Of a DNA stretch of 33,749 nt, positions 14,645 through 23,061 are shown piece by piece. The notes under the pieces were generated by a model, which had not been told where the DNA came from, made no database searches, and was given only the letters and a program-made list of their open reading frames with translations. Origin of the DNA: Sutterella wadsworthensis 2_1_59BFAA (GTDB lineage Bacteria > Pseudomonadota > Gammaproteobacteria > Burkholderiales > Burkholderiaceae_F). Where the stretch lies: positions 421,286 to 455,034 of the forward strand of contig NZ_JH815513.1 of NCBI RefSeq assembly GCF_000297775.1, given 5' to 3'. Every line of letters begins with the position of its first letter. Position 1 is the first letter of the stretch. The position numbers and the translations under genes are program-made.

Positions 14645-16338
14645 CCCGCATCCTCAACCGTGAATTCGATCTTGAGGCCGCGCGACGCCTCCATGAAGAG
14701 GGCTACCTGCCGCCCGTCGCACGTGCGCTTTCCGCACGCGGCATCAGGGACGCCTCCGAGCTCGCCCAGGACTGGAAGTCGATGCTGCCGCCCGCCATGC
14801 TCGAGGGCACCCGCGAGGCCGCCGAACGCCTTGCGCTCGCGCGTGAGCGCGGAGAACGCGTGACCGTCGTCGCCGACTACGACTGCGACGGCGCCACCGC
14901 CTGCGCCGTGGCGATCCGAGGACTCGGCATGATGGGCGTGAAGGCCGACTACTTCGTGCCGCACCGCGTCCATCACGGCTACGGCCTCTCCTGCGCCGTG
15001 GTCGACCTGCTCGCCGCACGCACGCCGCGCCCCGACGTGCTCCTCACCGTCGACAACGGTGTCTCCTCCGCCGAAGCCGTGCGCCATGCCGCGGAGCTCG
15101 GCATCGACGTCATCGTCACCGACCACCATCTGCCCGGCGCCGAGCTTCCGCCCGCCGTCTGCATCGTAAATCCGAACCTCGCGGACTCGGCCTTCCCCTC
15201 GAAGGCCCTTGCGGGCGTGGGCGTCATGTACTACGTGCTCCTCGCCCTCAGGGCGCTGCTTCGCGAGCGAGGCGTCTACACGCAGCAGACCCAGCCCAGG
15301 CTCGACGCCCTCGTCGACCTCGTCGCACTCGGCACCGTCGCCGACGTCGTGAAGCTCGACAAGAACAACCGCATCCTCGTCGCCCAGGGCCTCAACCGCA
15401 TCAGGCTCGGCCGCACGCACGCAGGCATCAGCGCGCTCTTCGCCGTCGCGGGCAAGAAGCCCGAGGCCGCGGGCGTGCGCGACTTCGGCTTTGCGCTCGG
15501 GCCCCGCATCAACGCGGCGGGTCGTCTCGACACGATGGAAAACGGCATCGAGTGCCTCCTTGCCGATGATCCCGTCGTCGCGCTCGACTATGCACGCAGC
15601 CTCAACGACTTCAACGCCGCCCGTCAGGAGCTCGAGACGGAGATGCAGCAGGCGGCCGAGACCGCGCTCTCGTGCTGCAACGTCGACAGCCTTGCGACGC
15701 TCACGCTCTACGACGGCCGCTTCAACGAGGGCGTCGTGGGCCTCGTCGCCTCCCGCCTCAAGGAAAAGGTCAACCGTCCGACGATCGTCTTCGCGCCCAC
15801 GGACGACGGCGCGCTGAAGGGTTCGGGCCGCTCGATCGCGGGCGTACACCTGCGCGACGCGCTCGACCTCGTCTCGAAGGCCCTGCCCGGCGCCGTCCTC
15901 CGCTTCGGCGGCCACGCCATGGCCGCAGGCCTCACGCTCAGGAGCGAGGACGACCTGCCCGCCTTCCGCGACGCCTTCGAGAAGGCCGTCAGGAGCATGG
16001 TCGACGCCTCCGTCTTCGAGCGCGTGATCTACACGGACGGCGGCCTCGCCCCCGACGAGATCACCGAGCGCCTCGTGCAGGCGATCGACAGCCAGATCTG
16101 GGGCCAGGGCTTCGACGCGCCCGTCTTTGCGAACGAGTTCCGCGTCGTGCGCCAGAGCCTCGTGAAGGACGCCCACACCAAGCTCATCCTCGAGCTCGGC
16201 GGCCAGCGCTTCGACGCGATCTTCTTCCGCCACACGGAGACGCTCCCCGGCATGGTGCGCCTCGCCTATCGCCCGAACATCAACGAGTTCATGGGCAGAA
16301 GGAGCGTGCAGCTCGTCATCGAGGCCGCAGAGCTTTGA
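14641..16338 (+). CDS. recJ: Single-stranded-DNA-specific 5'-3' exonuclease RecJ
   Basis: RecJ degrades ssDNA 5' to 3' in the RecF recombination pathway, mismatch repair and base-excision repair. The 565-residue protein has the DHH phosphoesterase motifs DYDCDG (79-84), VDNG (137-140) and TDHH (160-163). The DHHA1 domain with SGRSIAGVHLRDAL and GGHAMAAG follows, then the C-terminal OB-fold region. These provide the Mn-binding catalytic centre. The ATG overlaps the upstream hypothetical stop by 4 nt. A strong intrinsic terminator follows. The recJ-prfB-lysS order is typical of betaproteobacteria. Confidence 0.97.
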   Translation: MTRILNREFDLEAARRLHEEGYLPPVARALSARGIRDASELAQDWKSMLPPAMLEGTREAAERLALARERGERVTVVADYDCDGATACAVAIRGLGMMGVKADYFVPHRVHHGYGLSCAVVDLLAARTPRPDVLLTVDNGVSSAEAVRHAAELGIDVIVTDHHLPGAELPPAVCIVNPNLADSAFPSKALAGVGVMYYVLLALRALLRERGVYTQQTQPRLDALVDLVALGTVADVVKLDKNNRILVAQGLNRIRLGRTHAGISALFAVAGKKPEAAGVRDFGFALGPRINAAGRLDTMENGIECLLADDPVVALDYARSLNDFNAARQELETEMQQAAETALSCCNVDSLATLTLYDGRFNEGVVGLVASRLKEKVNRPTIVFAPTDDGALKGSGRSIAGVHLRDALDLVSKALPGAVLRFGGHAMAAGLTLRSEDDLPAFRDAFEKAVRSMVDASVFERVIYTDGGLAPDEITERLVQAIDSQIWGQGFDAPVFANEFRVVRQSLVKDAHTKLILELGGQRFDAIFFRHTETLPGMVRLAYRPNINEFMGRRSVQLVIEAAEL

Positions 16339-16367
16339 TTTTCCAAGGCTTTCGTGCACTTTTGAGG

Positions 16368-16396
16368 GCGCCTGCGGCAAAAACCGCAGGCGCTTT
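16368..16396 (+). terminator. Intrinsic terminator after recJ
   Basis: The perfect 10-bp GC-rich stem GCGCCTGCGG/CCGCAGGCGC around CAAAAA is followed by TTTCGCCTT. It separates recJ from prfB. A perfect TATAAT hexamer follows at 16402-16407 and may be the prfB -10, although no good -35 is placed for it. Confidence 0.85.
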
Positions 16397-16504
16397 CGCC
16401 TTATAATTGATTGATTTTTCAGCCGCACTCCGCGCTTCGCCTCCAGCGAACGCCCTGATCGGGTGCGGCCATTCCTTTTCCACCCCTACAAAAAGCAGAG
16501 TTAC

Positions 16505-17621
16505 ATGATGGAAGTCGAACGCATCAACCAGATCCAGAACCTTACGGACGACCTTACGCGCCGTCTGACCGAACTTCGGGGGTATCTTTGACGTCGATCG
16601 CAAAGCGCGCCGTCTCGAAGAAGTCAACCGCGAGGTTGAGAACCCGGATCTCTGGAACGATCCCAAGCATGCTCAGGAAGTGAGCAAGGAAAAGAAGCTC
16701 CTCGACGACATCGTCGGCAGCTTCAACAAGCTCACCTCGGGCATCAACGATGCTGCCGAGCTTTTCGAACTCTCGATGGCCGAAGAAGACTGGGACACGG
16801 TTGAAGCCGTGGGCCAGGACGTCGAGGAAATCGAGAAGGAGGTTGCTCAGCTCGAATTCAAGCGCATGTTCAACCAGCCGATGGACTCGGCCAACTGCTA
16901 CCTGGAAATCCAGGCAGGCGCAGGCGGCACCGAGGCCCAGGACTGGGCGAGCATGCTCGAACGCATGTACATGCGCTACGCCGAACGCAAGGGCTTCAAG
17001 GTCACCCTTGAAGAAGAAAGCCCGGGCGAAGTCGCCGGCATCAAGTCCTGCACGCTCTACATCGAGGGCGAATGGGCCTACGGCACGCTTCGCACCGAAA
17101 CCGGCATCCACCGCCTTGTGCGCAAGAGCCCGTTCGACTCGAACGCCCGCCGCCACACGTCCTTCACGTCCGTGTACGTCTACCCTGAAGTCGACGACTC
17201 GATCGAAATCGAGATCAACCCCGCCGACCTCTCCGTGGACGTCTTCCGTGCATCGGGCGCCGGCGGTCAGCACATTCAGAAGACGGAGTCCGCCGTCCGA
17301 ATCCACCATATTCCGACGGGCATCATCACGATCTGTCAGGACGACCGCTCCCAGCACCGCAACCGCGAGAAGGCCATGCAGCAGCTCAAGGCCAAGCTCT
17401 ACGAGCTTGAGATGCGCAAGCGCATGGAAGAGCAGACGAAGCTCGAGGAGAGCAAGTCCGACATCGGCTGGGGTCACCAGATCCGCAGCTACGTGCTCGA
17501 CCAGTCCCGCGTGAAGGACCTCCGCACGGACGTCGAAACCGGCAACACGGGCGCCGTGCTTGACGGCGATCTCGACCAGTTCATCGAAGCGTCTCTGAAG
17601 AACGGCGTCGCCGCCGCCTGA
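16505..17621 (+). CDS. prfB: Peptide chain release factor RF2, programmed +1 frameshift
   Basis: RF2 reads UGA and UAA stop codons and triggers peptidyl-tRNA hydrolysis. The gene is in two frames: 28 codons from 16505 end in an in-frame TGA (16589-16591), and the rest begins at GAC 16590 after a +1 shift, giving about 371 residues. The second frame has the SPF tripeptide (RKSPFDSN), which marks RF2, and the catalytic GGQ in [15 protein letters not shown]. It is not a pseudogene: the slippery site is canonical. ATG at 16508 is an equally possible start; no strong Shine-Dalgarno precedes either. lysS follows at 66 nt, as in many Proteobacteria. Expression is autoregulated, because RF2 shortage gives more frameshifting. 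Confidence 0.97.
16579..16592 (+). promoter_or_regulatory. prfB programmed +1 frameshift signal
   Basis: The site reads GGGGGTATCTTTGAC from 16578. It combines an internal Shine-Dalgarno-like GGGGG, the slippery CTT and the UGA stop followed by C, the weak stop context used across bacterial prfB genes. P-site tRNA-Leu slips from CUU to UUU and the next codon is GAC. The base before the G run is C, where E. coli has A. Confidence 0.97.
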
Positions 17622-17642
17622 GACACGATCCGCTTCTAGGAA

Positions 17643-17669
17643 GGCCGCGACGGCACGTCCGCCGCGGCC
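17643..17669 (+). repeat. Hairpin between prfB and lysS
   Basis: A perfect 7-bp stem GGCCGCG/CGCGGCC encloses a smaller CGG/CCG pairing. No T run follows, so it is not a simple terminator. It lies 18 nt before the lysS ATG and just upstream of its AGGA. It could reduce read-through, set relative prfB/lysS levels or stabilise a processed lysS mRNA. Confidence 0.5.
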
Positions 17670-17687
17670 TCACCACAGGAACACAAA

Positions 17688-19217
17688 ATGTCCGAACAGA
17701 CTCAGAACCAGGAAACCGCCCAGCAGTTGGCGGAAGAAGAAAACCACATCATCGCCGAGCGCCGCGCCAAACTCGCCGCCCTGCGCGAAGCCGGCGTCGC
17801 CTATCCGAACGACTTCGTTCGCACGGACCTCTTCGGCGACATCCGCGCCAAGTACCAGGACGCCACCGCCGAAGAGCTCGAGGAGCTCAAGCCCGCAGTG
17901 GCCTGCTCCGGCCGCATGATGCTCAAGCGCATCATGGGCAAGGCGAGCTTCGCGACCGTCCGCGACTTCACGGGCGACATGCAGTACTTCATCACGAAGG
18001 GCGACATCGGCGAAGAAGCCTATGCCGCCTGGAAGACGTTCGACCTCGGCGACATCGTCGCCGTCAAGGGCACGCTCTTCCGCACGAAGACCGGCGAACT
18101 CTCCATCCGTGCCCATGAGCTTCGCCTCATGACGAAGAACATCCGTCCGCTGCCCGACAAGCACAAGGGTCTCGTCGACACCGAAATGTGCTACCGCCAG
18201 CGCTACGTCGACCTCATCATGAACGAGGACTCCCGCAACCGCTTCCTCGTCCGCTCCAAGGCCATCGCCGCGATCCGCAGCTTCATGCTCGCGCACCGCT
18301 TCCTCGAGGTCGAGACGCCGATGCTCCACCCGATTCCGGGCGGCGCCAACGCCAAGCCGTTCATCACGCACCACAATGCGCTCGACATGGACATGTACCT
18401 GCGCATCGCGCCGGAACTCTATCTGAAGCGCCTCGTCGTGGGCGGCTTCGAGCGCGTCTTTGAAATCAACCGCAACTTCCGCAACGAAGGCGTCTCCGTC
18501 CGTCACAACCCCGAGTTCACGATGATGGAGTTCTACTGCACGTACTGGACGTACCGCGACCAGATGCAGTTCACGGAAGACCTTCTCCGCACGGCCGCCC
18601 GCGAAGCCACCGGCTCCGCCATCCTGCCCTACCAGGGGCATGAGATCGACCTCGAGAAGCCCTTCGACCGCCTCACCCCGGTTGAAGCCATCCTCAAGTA
18701 CTCGCCCGACTACACGGCCGAACAGCTCGCCGACGAAGCCTTCCTGCGCGCCGAACTCGTCCGTCTCGGCGAGCCGCAGCCCGACTACGTCGGCCTCGGC
18801 GCCCTGCAGATGGCCCTCTTCGAGGAGACGACCGAAGCCAAGCTCATCCAGCCGACCTTCATCATCGACTATCCGACGGAGATCTCCCCGCTCGCCCGCG
18901 CCTCCGACGCCAACCACGACGTGACGGAACGCTTCGAGCTCTTCATCGCCGGCCGCGAACTCGGCAACGGCTTCTCCGAGCTCAACGACCCGGACGATCA
19001 GGCCGCCCGCTTCAAGGCCCAAGCCGATGCGAAGAGCCACGGTGACGACGAAGCCATGTACTACGACGCCGACTACATCCGCGCCCTCGAGTACGGCCTG
19101 CCCCCGACCGCCGGCTGCGGCGTCGGCATCGACCGCTTCATCATGCTCCTCACCGACGCCCCGACGATCCGCGACGTGCTGCTCTTCCCGCACATGCGTC
19201 CGGAATCGGGCAACTAA
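17688..19217 (+). CDS. lysS: Lysyl-tRNA synthetase, class II
   Basis: The 509-residue class IIb enzyme charges tRNA-Lys. A short N-terminal helix precedes the OB-fold anticodon-binding domain (about 60-170). The catalytic core carries motif 1 ([20 protein letters not shown]), motif 2 ([20 protein letters not shown]) and motif 3 ([14 protein letters not shown]). The length is usual. An AGGA lies 9 nt before the ATG. It follows prfB and precedes a Nudix gene by 7 nt. Confidence 0.98.
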   Translation: MSEQTQNQETAQQLAEEENHIIAERRAKLAALREAGVAYPNDFVRTDLFGDIRAKYQDATAEELEELKPAVACSGRMMLKRIMGKASFATVRDFTGDMQYFITKGDIGEEAYAAWKTFDLGDIVAVKGTLFRTKTGELSIRAHELRLMTKNIRPLPDKHKGLVDTEMCYRQRYVDLIMNEDSRNRFLVRSKAIAAIRSFMLAHRFLEVETPMLHPIPGGANAKPFITHHNALDMDMYLRIAPELYLKRLVVGGFERVFEINRNFRNEGVSVRHNPEFTMMEFYCTYWTYRDQMQFTEDLLRTAAREATGSAILPYQGHEIDLEKPFDRLTPVEAILKYSPDYTAEQLADEAFLRAELVRLGEPQPDYVGLGALQMALFEETTEAKLIQPTFIIDYPTEISPLARASDANHDVTERFELFIAGRELGNGFSELNDPDDQAARFKAQADAKSHGDDEAMYYDADYIRALEYGLPPTAGCGVGIDRFIMLLTDAPTIRDVLLFPHMRPESGN

Positions 19218-19224
19218 GAAGCCC

Positions 19225-20043
19225 ATGGATCGACTCGACTCGATCCGACGCAGCCGGGCTGCGGAACTCCTCGCGGAGCTTCGCACCCGGATGCAGACCG
19301 AAAGCCCCGAGTCCCTCGGGGCTTTCGTCGCTCGAGGACTCGAGCTCGGAAGCCTGCGCGAAGACGTCATGCACGCCCTGCGCACGGATCCCGAACTTCG
19401 GGCCCTCGCACCCGAGGTGCGCCCGCGCGTCTTCGAGCTTTTCGCGCCCGAAGGCCTCGAGCCCGCGTTTGCGGCCCTGACGGCCGGACTTGCACACCAC
19501 GGCCTCACCCAGAAGCGCCCCTTCGAGCTCCTCGACGTGAGAGATGCCCGCGGCCGCATCGTCGCCCGCGCCGAACGCTCGGTCTTCCGCGCACTCGGAC
19601 TCGCCACCGTCGTCGTGAGGCTTCTCGCCCTCGCACCCGACGGCCGCCTGCTCCTTCAGCAGAGAAGCCTCTCCAAGTCGATCGGTCCCGGCCTCTGGGA
19701 CAATCTCGCCGCAGGCCTCGTCTCCTCGGGCGAAACGCCCGCCGAAGCCATGCTGCGCGAACTCCATGAGGAGGCGGGGCTCGACCCCGAATTCTCCCGC
19801 CTTCACTCCCCCGCACACCTCTCCTGGCAGGTCCTTCACGACGTTCCCGAAGGCCGCATGCAGGAGAGCACCGCAGGCTTCATCCTCAGGCTCTCCCCCT
19901 GCGACGCCCCCGTCAACCTCGACGGCGAGGCCGCGGGCTTCGCCGTCTTCAACACCGAAGAAGTCCTCTCCATGATCGAGGAAGGACGCATCATGCCCGA
20001 GGCCGCCCGACTCATCCTCGAGCACCTCCTTCACGCCGACTGA
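19225..20043 (+). CDS. Nudix hydrolase with N-terminal DUF4743-like domain
   Basis: The 272-residue protein has a complete Nudix box at 164-186 (G-X5-E-X7-RELHEEAGL) for Mg-dependent hydrolysis of a nucleoside diphosphate linked to a moiety X. The preceding 110 residues resemble the extension (DUF4743) of Nudix proteins annotated as thiamine pyrophosphokinase-related. ERSVFRALGLATVVVRLLA begins the Nudix fold. The ATG at 19225 is 7 nt after the lysS stop and is preferred over far-upstream codons inside lysS. Substrate unknown; a housecleaning or thiamine-related role is only suggested by family labels. Confidence 0.88.
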   Translation: MDRLDSIRRSRAAELLAELRTRMQTESPESLGAFVARGLELGSLREDVMHALRTDPELRALAPEVRPRVFELFAPEGLEPAFAALTAGLAHHGLTQKRPFELLDVRDARGRIVARAERSVFRALGLATVVVRLLALAPDGRLLLQQRSLSKSIGPGLWDNLAAGLVSSGETPAEAMLRELHEEAGLDPEFSRLHSPAHLSWQVLHDVPEGRMQESTAGFILRLSPCDAPVNLDGEAAGFAVFNTEEVLSMIEEGRIMPEAARLILEHLLHAD

Positions 20044-20137
20044 CTTTCACGTCCTCCGCCGACGTTTCCGAACGCCACCCTTTCGCGCCCGAATTGAATA
20101 TGTCGACTTATAAAGTCAAGATTGCAGTCGTCTTTGC

Positions 20138-20166
20138 TTGACATCAACCCCTTTGGGAGTTATGCT
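20138..20166 (+). promoter_or_regulatory. Strong sigma-70 promoter of the DUF134/ATPase operon
   Basis: A consensus -35 TTGACA (20138-20143), an exact 17-bp spacer and TATGCT (20161-20166) precede the first gene by 30 bp. It is among the best-matched promoters in the window. The -10 is overlapped by a perfect palindrome. A smaller palindrome, GACTT-ATA-AAGTC, lies upstream at 20105-20117. Confidence 0.85.
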
Positions 20167-20177
20167 CATTTGAGCAT
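20162..20177 (+). promoter_or_regulatory. Palindromic operator candidate
   Basis: The perfect 16-bp palindrome ATGCTCATTTGAGCAT covers the -10 hexamer and the expected transcription start. Placement fits repression by a dimeric HTH protein. The first gene of the operon encodes a DUF134 HTH domain, so autorepression is the simplest reading. Confidence 0.7.
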
Positions 20178-20196
20178 TAACTAGCGAGACCTGAAC

Positions 20197-20880
20197 ATGA
20201 GCCGTCCTCCGCGCAGCCGCATCGTCGACATGCCGATGCGCACCGTCTACTTCAAGCCCTCAGGGAAGCTTCCCGCCTCAGCCGAGCGCGTCAGCCTCAA
20301 GTTCGAGGAGCTTGAGGCGCTGCGTCTGGCCGACCTTGAAGGGCTCTCCCAATCCGAGGCAAGCTCGGGCATGGGCGTCTCGCGCCACACTTTCGGCCGC
20401 GTCCTCGCCTCTGCGAGGAAGAAGGTGGCCCTGAGTCTCGTCAACAACATTCCGCTCGTCGTCACGGGCGGCACGAACTCGTGCCGTCGCGAATCCGGCG
20501 AGCTGCTCAAGGAGCATCCCGCCATGAAGATCGCCATTTCCGCCGAAGGCCCCACGCTTGAGGACGACGTCGACCCTCGCTTCGGCCGCGCCGCCGGCTT
20601 CATCATCTACGACACGGAGACGAAGGCCGTCGAATACATCGAAAATGGTGCGGGCCAGACCGCCGCACAGGGCGCGGGCCTCATCGCCGTCGAGACCGTC
20701 TCGAACGCAGGCGCCACGGTCGCGCTGAGCGGCTACATCGGTCCCAAGGCCTTCGATGCGCTACAGGCGATCGGCATCGGCACCGTCCAGGACGTCGACA
20801 ACCGCACGGTGGGCGAAGTCGTCCGCGCCTTCGAGGCGGGCGAGCTCACCGTCATTCTTCCCTCGAACAAGGAAGCCTGA
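20197..20880 (+). CDS. DUF134 (UPF0251) HTH regulator fused to a NifX/NifB-like cofactor-binding domain
   Basis: The 227-residue protein has two parts. Residues about 1-105 are a DUF134/UPF0251 domain with a sigma-70 region-4-like helix-turn-helix (LSQSEASSGMGVSRHTFGRVL, near 51-71). Residues about 109-227 are a dinitrogenase iron-molybdenum cofactor-type domain: MKIAISAEGP, DPRFGRAAGFIIYD, then SGYIGPKAFDALQAIGIG. Such domains bind metal-sulfur clusters in NifX, NifY and the orange protein ORP. The fusion suggests a regulator whose DNA binding answers to a bound cluster (inference). It is the first gene of a five-gene operon, with an operator-like palindrome at its promoter; its stop overlaps the next start by 1 nt. 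An internal start at 20524 could yield the NifX-like domain alone. Confidence 0.9.
   Translation: MSRPPRSRIVDMPMRTVYFKPSGKLPASAERVSLKFEELEALRLADLEGLSQSEASSGMGVSRHTFGRVLASARKKVALSLVNNIPLVVTGGTNSCRRESGELLKEHPAMKIAISAEGPTLEDDVDPRFGRAAGFIIYDTETKAVEYIENGAGQTAAQGAGLIAVETVSNAGATVALSGYIGPKAFDALQAIGIGTVQDVDNRTVGEVVRAFEAGELTVILPSNKEA
20509..20526 (+). promoter_or_regulatory. Internal ribosome binding site in the DUF134-NifX fusion
   Basis: A perfect AAGGAG (20509-20514) lies 9 nt before an in-frame ATG (20524-20526). This ATG is exactly where the NifX-like domain begins (MKIAIS). Initiation there would give a 118-residue free NifX-like protein, similar in size to the separate one at 22677. Confidence 0.55.
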
Positions 20881-21764
20881 TGCGAATTCTCTTTGCCAGC
20901 GGCAAGGGCGGTGCGGGCAAGACCACCGTCACTGCGGGCATCGCCGCCTTCTGGCCGAATCCCGCCGTCCTCGCCGACGCCGACGTCGAGGCGCCCGACC
21001 TCGGGCTCTACCTCCCGCACGCGTTCGCCGAGGAAACGCCCGTGGGGCTCGAGGTACCCGTGCGTGTTACGGACGCCTGCGACCTCTGCGGCGAATGCAC
21101 GTCAATCTGCCAGTTCAATGCCATCAAGAAGCTCGGCGGCCGCATCATGCCGTTCTCCGATATGTGCCACGGGTGCGGCGGCTGCACGGCCGTCTGCGCC
21201 CCGCACGCCATCGTGACGGGCGCACGCGAGCTCGGCCGCATCGGTTTCGGCGCGCTTGAGGACGGACGCATCTTCCTCGAGGGCCGCTCGCGCGTGGGCG
21301 AGGCGATGACGCCTCCCCTCATCAGGGCACTTCTGCGCAAGGCCTCGGCCTGCGCCGCGCGTGAGAAGGCCGACCTCCTCATCGACGCCCCGCCCGGCGT
21401 CTCCTGTCCCGTCATGACGGCGGCGGCCTCCGCGGACGCCGTCGTGCTCGTCATCGATCCGACGCCTTTCGGCGTACACGACTTCAAGCTCGCGCTGCGC
21501 GCCTTCGAAAGGCTGGGCAAGCCCATGGCCGCCGTCATCAACCGAAGCGGCCAGCCTTCCGCCGCCGCTTGCGAAGCGGAGCTCATCGCCTTCTGCGGGG
21601 AAAAAGGCCTGCCCGTCGCGGCCCGCCTGCCCTTTGATCGCGAGGCCGCCGCACGCGCTGCCGCAGGACGCCATCCGATGCTCGACTCCGAGGACTGGCG
21701 CGAGTGCCTGTCCGAAGCCGCTCGCACCCTCAGCACCCTTTTCGAGGGAGGCCATCATGCATGA
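20880..21764 (+). CDS. MinD/Mrp-type P-loop ATPase with inserted 2x[4Fe-4S] ferredoxin domain, first copy
   Basis: The 294-residue ATPase opens with the deviant Walker A SGKGGAGKTT (residues 7-16) and has DADVEAPD after it. A bacterial-ferredoxin insert carries two CX2CX2CX3C motifs: Cys67-70-73-77 and Cys96-99-102-106. The MinD fold then resumes with DLLIDAPPGVSCPVM and VIDPTPFGVHDFKLA. This architecture (COG1149-like) occurs in anaerobes beside NifX-like proteins, notably in the orange-protein gene cluster of Desulfovibrio. Likely role: ATP-driven assembly or electron transfer to a metal-sulfur cluster protein (inference). It overlaps both neighbours (1 nt before, 8 nt after), so the subunits are probably made in fixed ratio. 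Confidence 0.92.
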   Translation: MRILFASGKGGAGKTTVTAGIAAFWPNPAVLADADVEAPDLGLYLPHAFAEETPVGLEVPVRVTDACDLCGECTSICQFNAIKKLGGRIMPFSDMCHGCGGCTAVCAPHAIVTGARELGRIGFGALEDGRIFLEGRSRVGEAMTPPLIRALLRKASACAAREKADLLIDAPPGVSCPVMTAAASADAVVLVIDPTPFGVHDFKLALRAFERLGKPMAAVINRSGQPSAAACEAELIAFCGEKGLPVAARLPFDREAAARAAAGRHPMLDSEDWRECLSEAARTLSTLFEGGHHA

Positions 21765-22680
21765 GATCGTCGTACTGAGCGGCAAGGGCGGCGCAGGCAA
21801 GACCAGCGTCACCGCAGCGCTTGCGCGCGCCATGAGCGCCCGCGAGAAGATCGTCGTCTGCGACTATGACGTCGACGCCCCCGACCTTCACATTCTTCTC
21901 AGGCCCGAGACCGAGATGAGCGCCGACTTTGTGAGCGGGCATCTCGCCGTCTTCAACTCCGACAACTGCATCGACTGCGCCCAGTGCCTTGCCTTCTGCA
22001 GGTTCGACGCGATCAAGCAGGCGGCTCCTTGCGAATACCCTGTCATCGAGCAGCTCTGCGAAGGCTGCGCCGTCTGCGTGAAGCTCTGCCCCGAGCTGGC
22101 CTTCGACTTCGTGCCCAGACACTGCGGCGAGTACTACCGCAGCCGCACGCGCTTCGGCACGATGATCCACGCCGAACTGACGCCCGGGGCCGAAAACTCC
22201 GGCCGCCTCATCCTGCTCCTCAAGCAGGAGGCAGCCAAGGCGGCCCAGGCGGACGGCGCCGAAATCATCCTCTCGGACGGCACGCCCGGCATCGGCTGCC
22301 CCGTCATCAGCTCGCTCTCGGGCGCAGGCCTCGTCTGCGCGGTCATCGAGGCGGGCGCCTCGGGCATCGCCGACTTCAAGCGACTTGCCGAACTTGCACG
22401 CCGCTTCAGGCTGCCGATAGCCGTCATCGTCAACAAGGCCGACCTCAGCGCCGAAGCGACGGAGGCCGCCATGCAGGCCGCCCGCGACGCAGGCGCCGAA
22501 GTCCTCGGCACCCTTCCGTTCACGCCCGTCTTCACCGAGGCCATGAGCCGCGGCGAAGCCGTCGGCGAGACGCCGTCGGAGCTCGACGGCCACTTCCAAA
22601 ACTTTGCCGACCGCCTGCTCGCGCTCGTGCGCGGAGGCCGCCGAAGCAGAATCATTCCCATCAAGGAGAAAGCATCATGA
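21757..22680 (+). CDS. MinD/Mrp-type P-loop ATPase with inserted 2x[4Fe-4S] ferredoxin domain, second copy
   Basis: The 307-residue paralogue of the preceding gene has Walker A SGKGGAGKTS (8-17), DYDVDAPD, ferredoxin cysteines 71-74-77-81 and 101-104-107-111, then SDGTPGIGCPVISSLSGAG and VNKADLS. The start ATG at 21757 lies inside the end of the first ATPase gene (8-nt overlap) with GGGAGG just upstream. A longer in-frame start exists upstream but would cut deep into the first gene. Two such ATPases in tandem probably form a heterodimer, as proposed for the ORP system. The next gene starts in an ATGA overlap. Confidence 0.92.
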   Translation: MHEIVVLSGKGGAGKTSVTAALARAMSAREKIVVCDYDVDAPDLHILLRPETEMSADFVSGHLAVFNSDNCIDCAQCLAFCRFDAIKQAAPCEYPVIEQLCEGCAVCVKLCPELAFDFVPRHCGEYYRSRTRFGTMIHAELTPGAENSGRLILLLKQEAAKAAQADGAEIILSDGTPGIGCPVISSLSGAGLVCAVIEAGASGIADFKRLAELARRFRLPIAVIVNKADLSAEATEAAMQAARDAGAEVLGTLPFTPVFTEAMSRGEAVGETPSELDGHFQNFADRLLALVRGGRRSRIIPIKEKAS

Positions 22681-23048
22681 AAATCGCCATTCCGTCCGTT
22701 CTTCCCGGCGGCCTCGAAGCCCAGGTCGGCGCCCATTTCGGCCACTGCGACTGCTACACGCTCGTCGACGTTGAGGACGGTGCCGTCGTGAAGTCCGAAG
22801 TCATCCCGTCCTGCGCCCACGAGCACGGCGGCTGCCTCGCCCCCGTGAATTACCTCGCCGACCGCGGCGTCACCGTCCTGCTTGCTGGCGGCATGGGCAT
22901 GCGCCCGCTCATGGGCTTCCTGCAGGAAGGCGTCGACGTCTACTACGCCGCCGGCATCGAAACGGTTGAAAAAGCCGTGGCCGCCCACATCGCGGGCGAA
23001 CTGCCGCGCTTCTCGCCGAACCACTCCTGCGGCGGCGGTCATCACTGA
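22677..23048 (+). CDS. NifX-like metal-cluster-binding protein with Cys/His tail
   Basis: The 123-residue protein is a single dinitrogenase iron-molybdenum cofactor-type domain: MKIAIPSVLPGGLEAQVGAH, HFGHCDCYTLVDV (His20, Cys24, Cys26), SCAHEHGGC, and LLAGGMGMRPL in place of the usual G-x-x-G-P loop. It ends NHSCGGGHH, a probable extra metal site. Relatives include ORP of Desulfovibrio and the MTH1175 structural family. It is coupled by ATGA overlap to the second ATPase and is its likely client. It carries more Cys and His than the NifX-like domain of the fusion, so the two may play carrier and sensor roles. Confidence 0.92.
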   Translation: MKIAIPSVLPGGLEAQVGAHFGHCDCYTLVDVEDGAVVKSEVIPSCAHEHGGCLAPVNYLADRGVTVLLAGGMGMRPLMGFLQEGVDVYYAAGIETVEKAVAAHIAGELPRFSPNHSCGGGHH

Positions 23049-23061
23049 AAGAGGCCTCTTC

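Noticed and set aside
16505-16591. prfB looks broken by an in-frame TGA after 28 codons
   Set aside because: The context GGGGGTATCTTTGAC is the conserved programmed +1 frameshift signal, and the downstream frame is intact.
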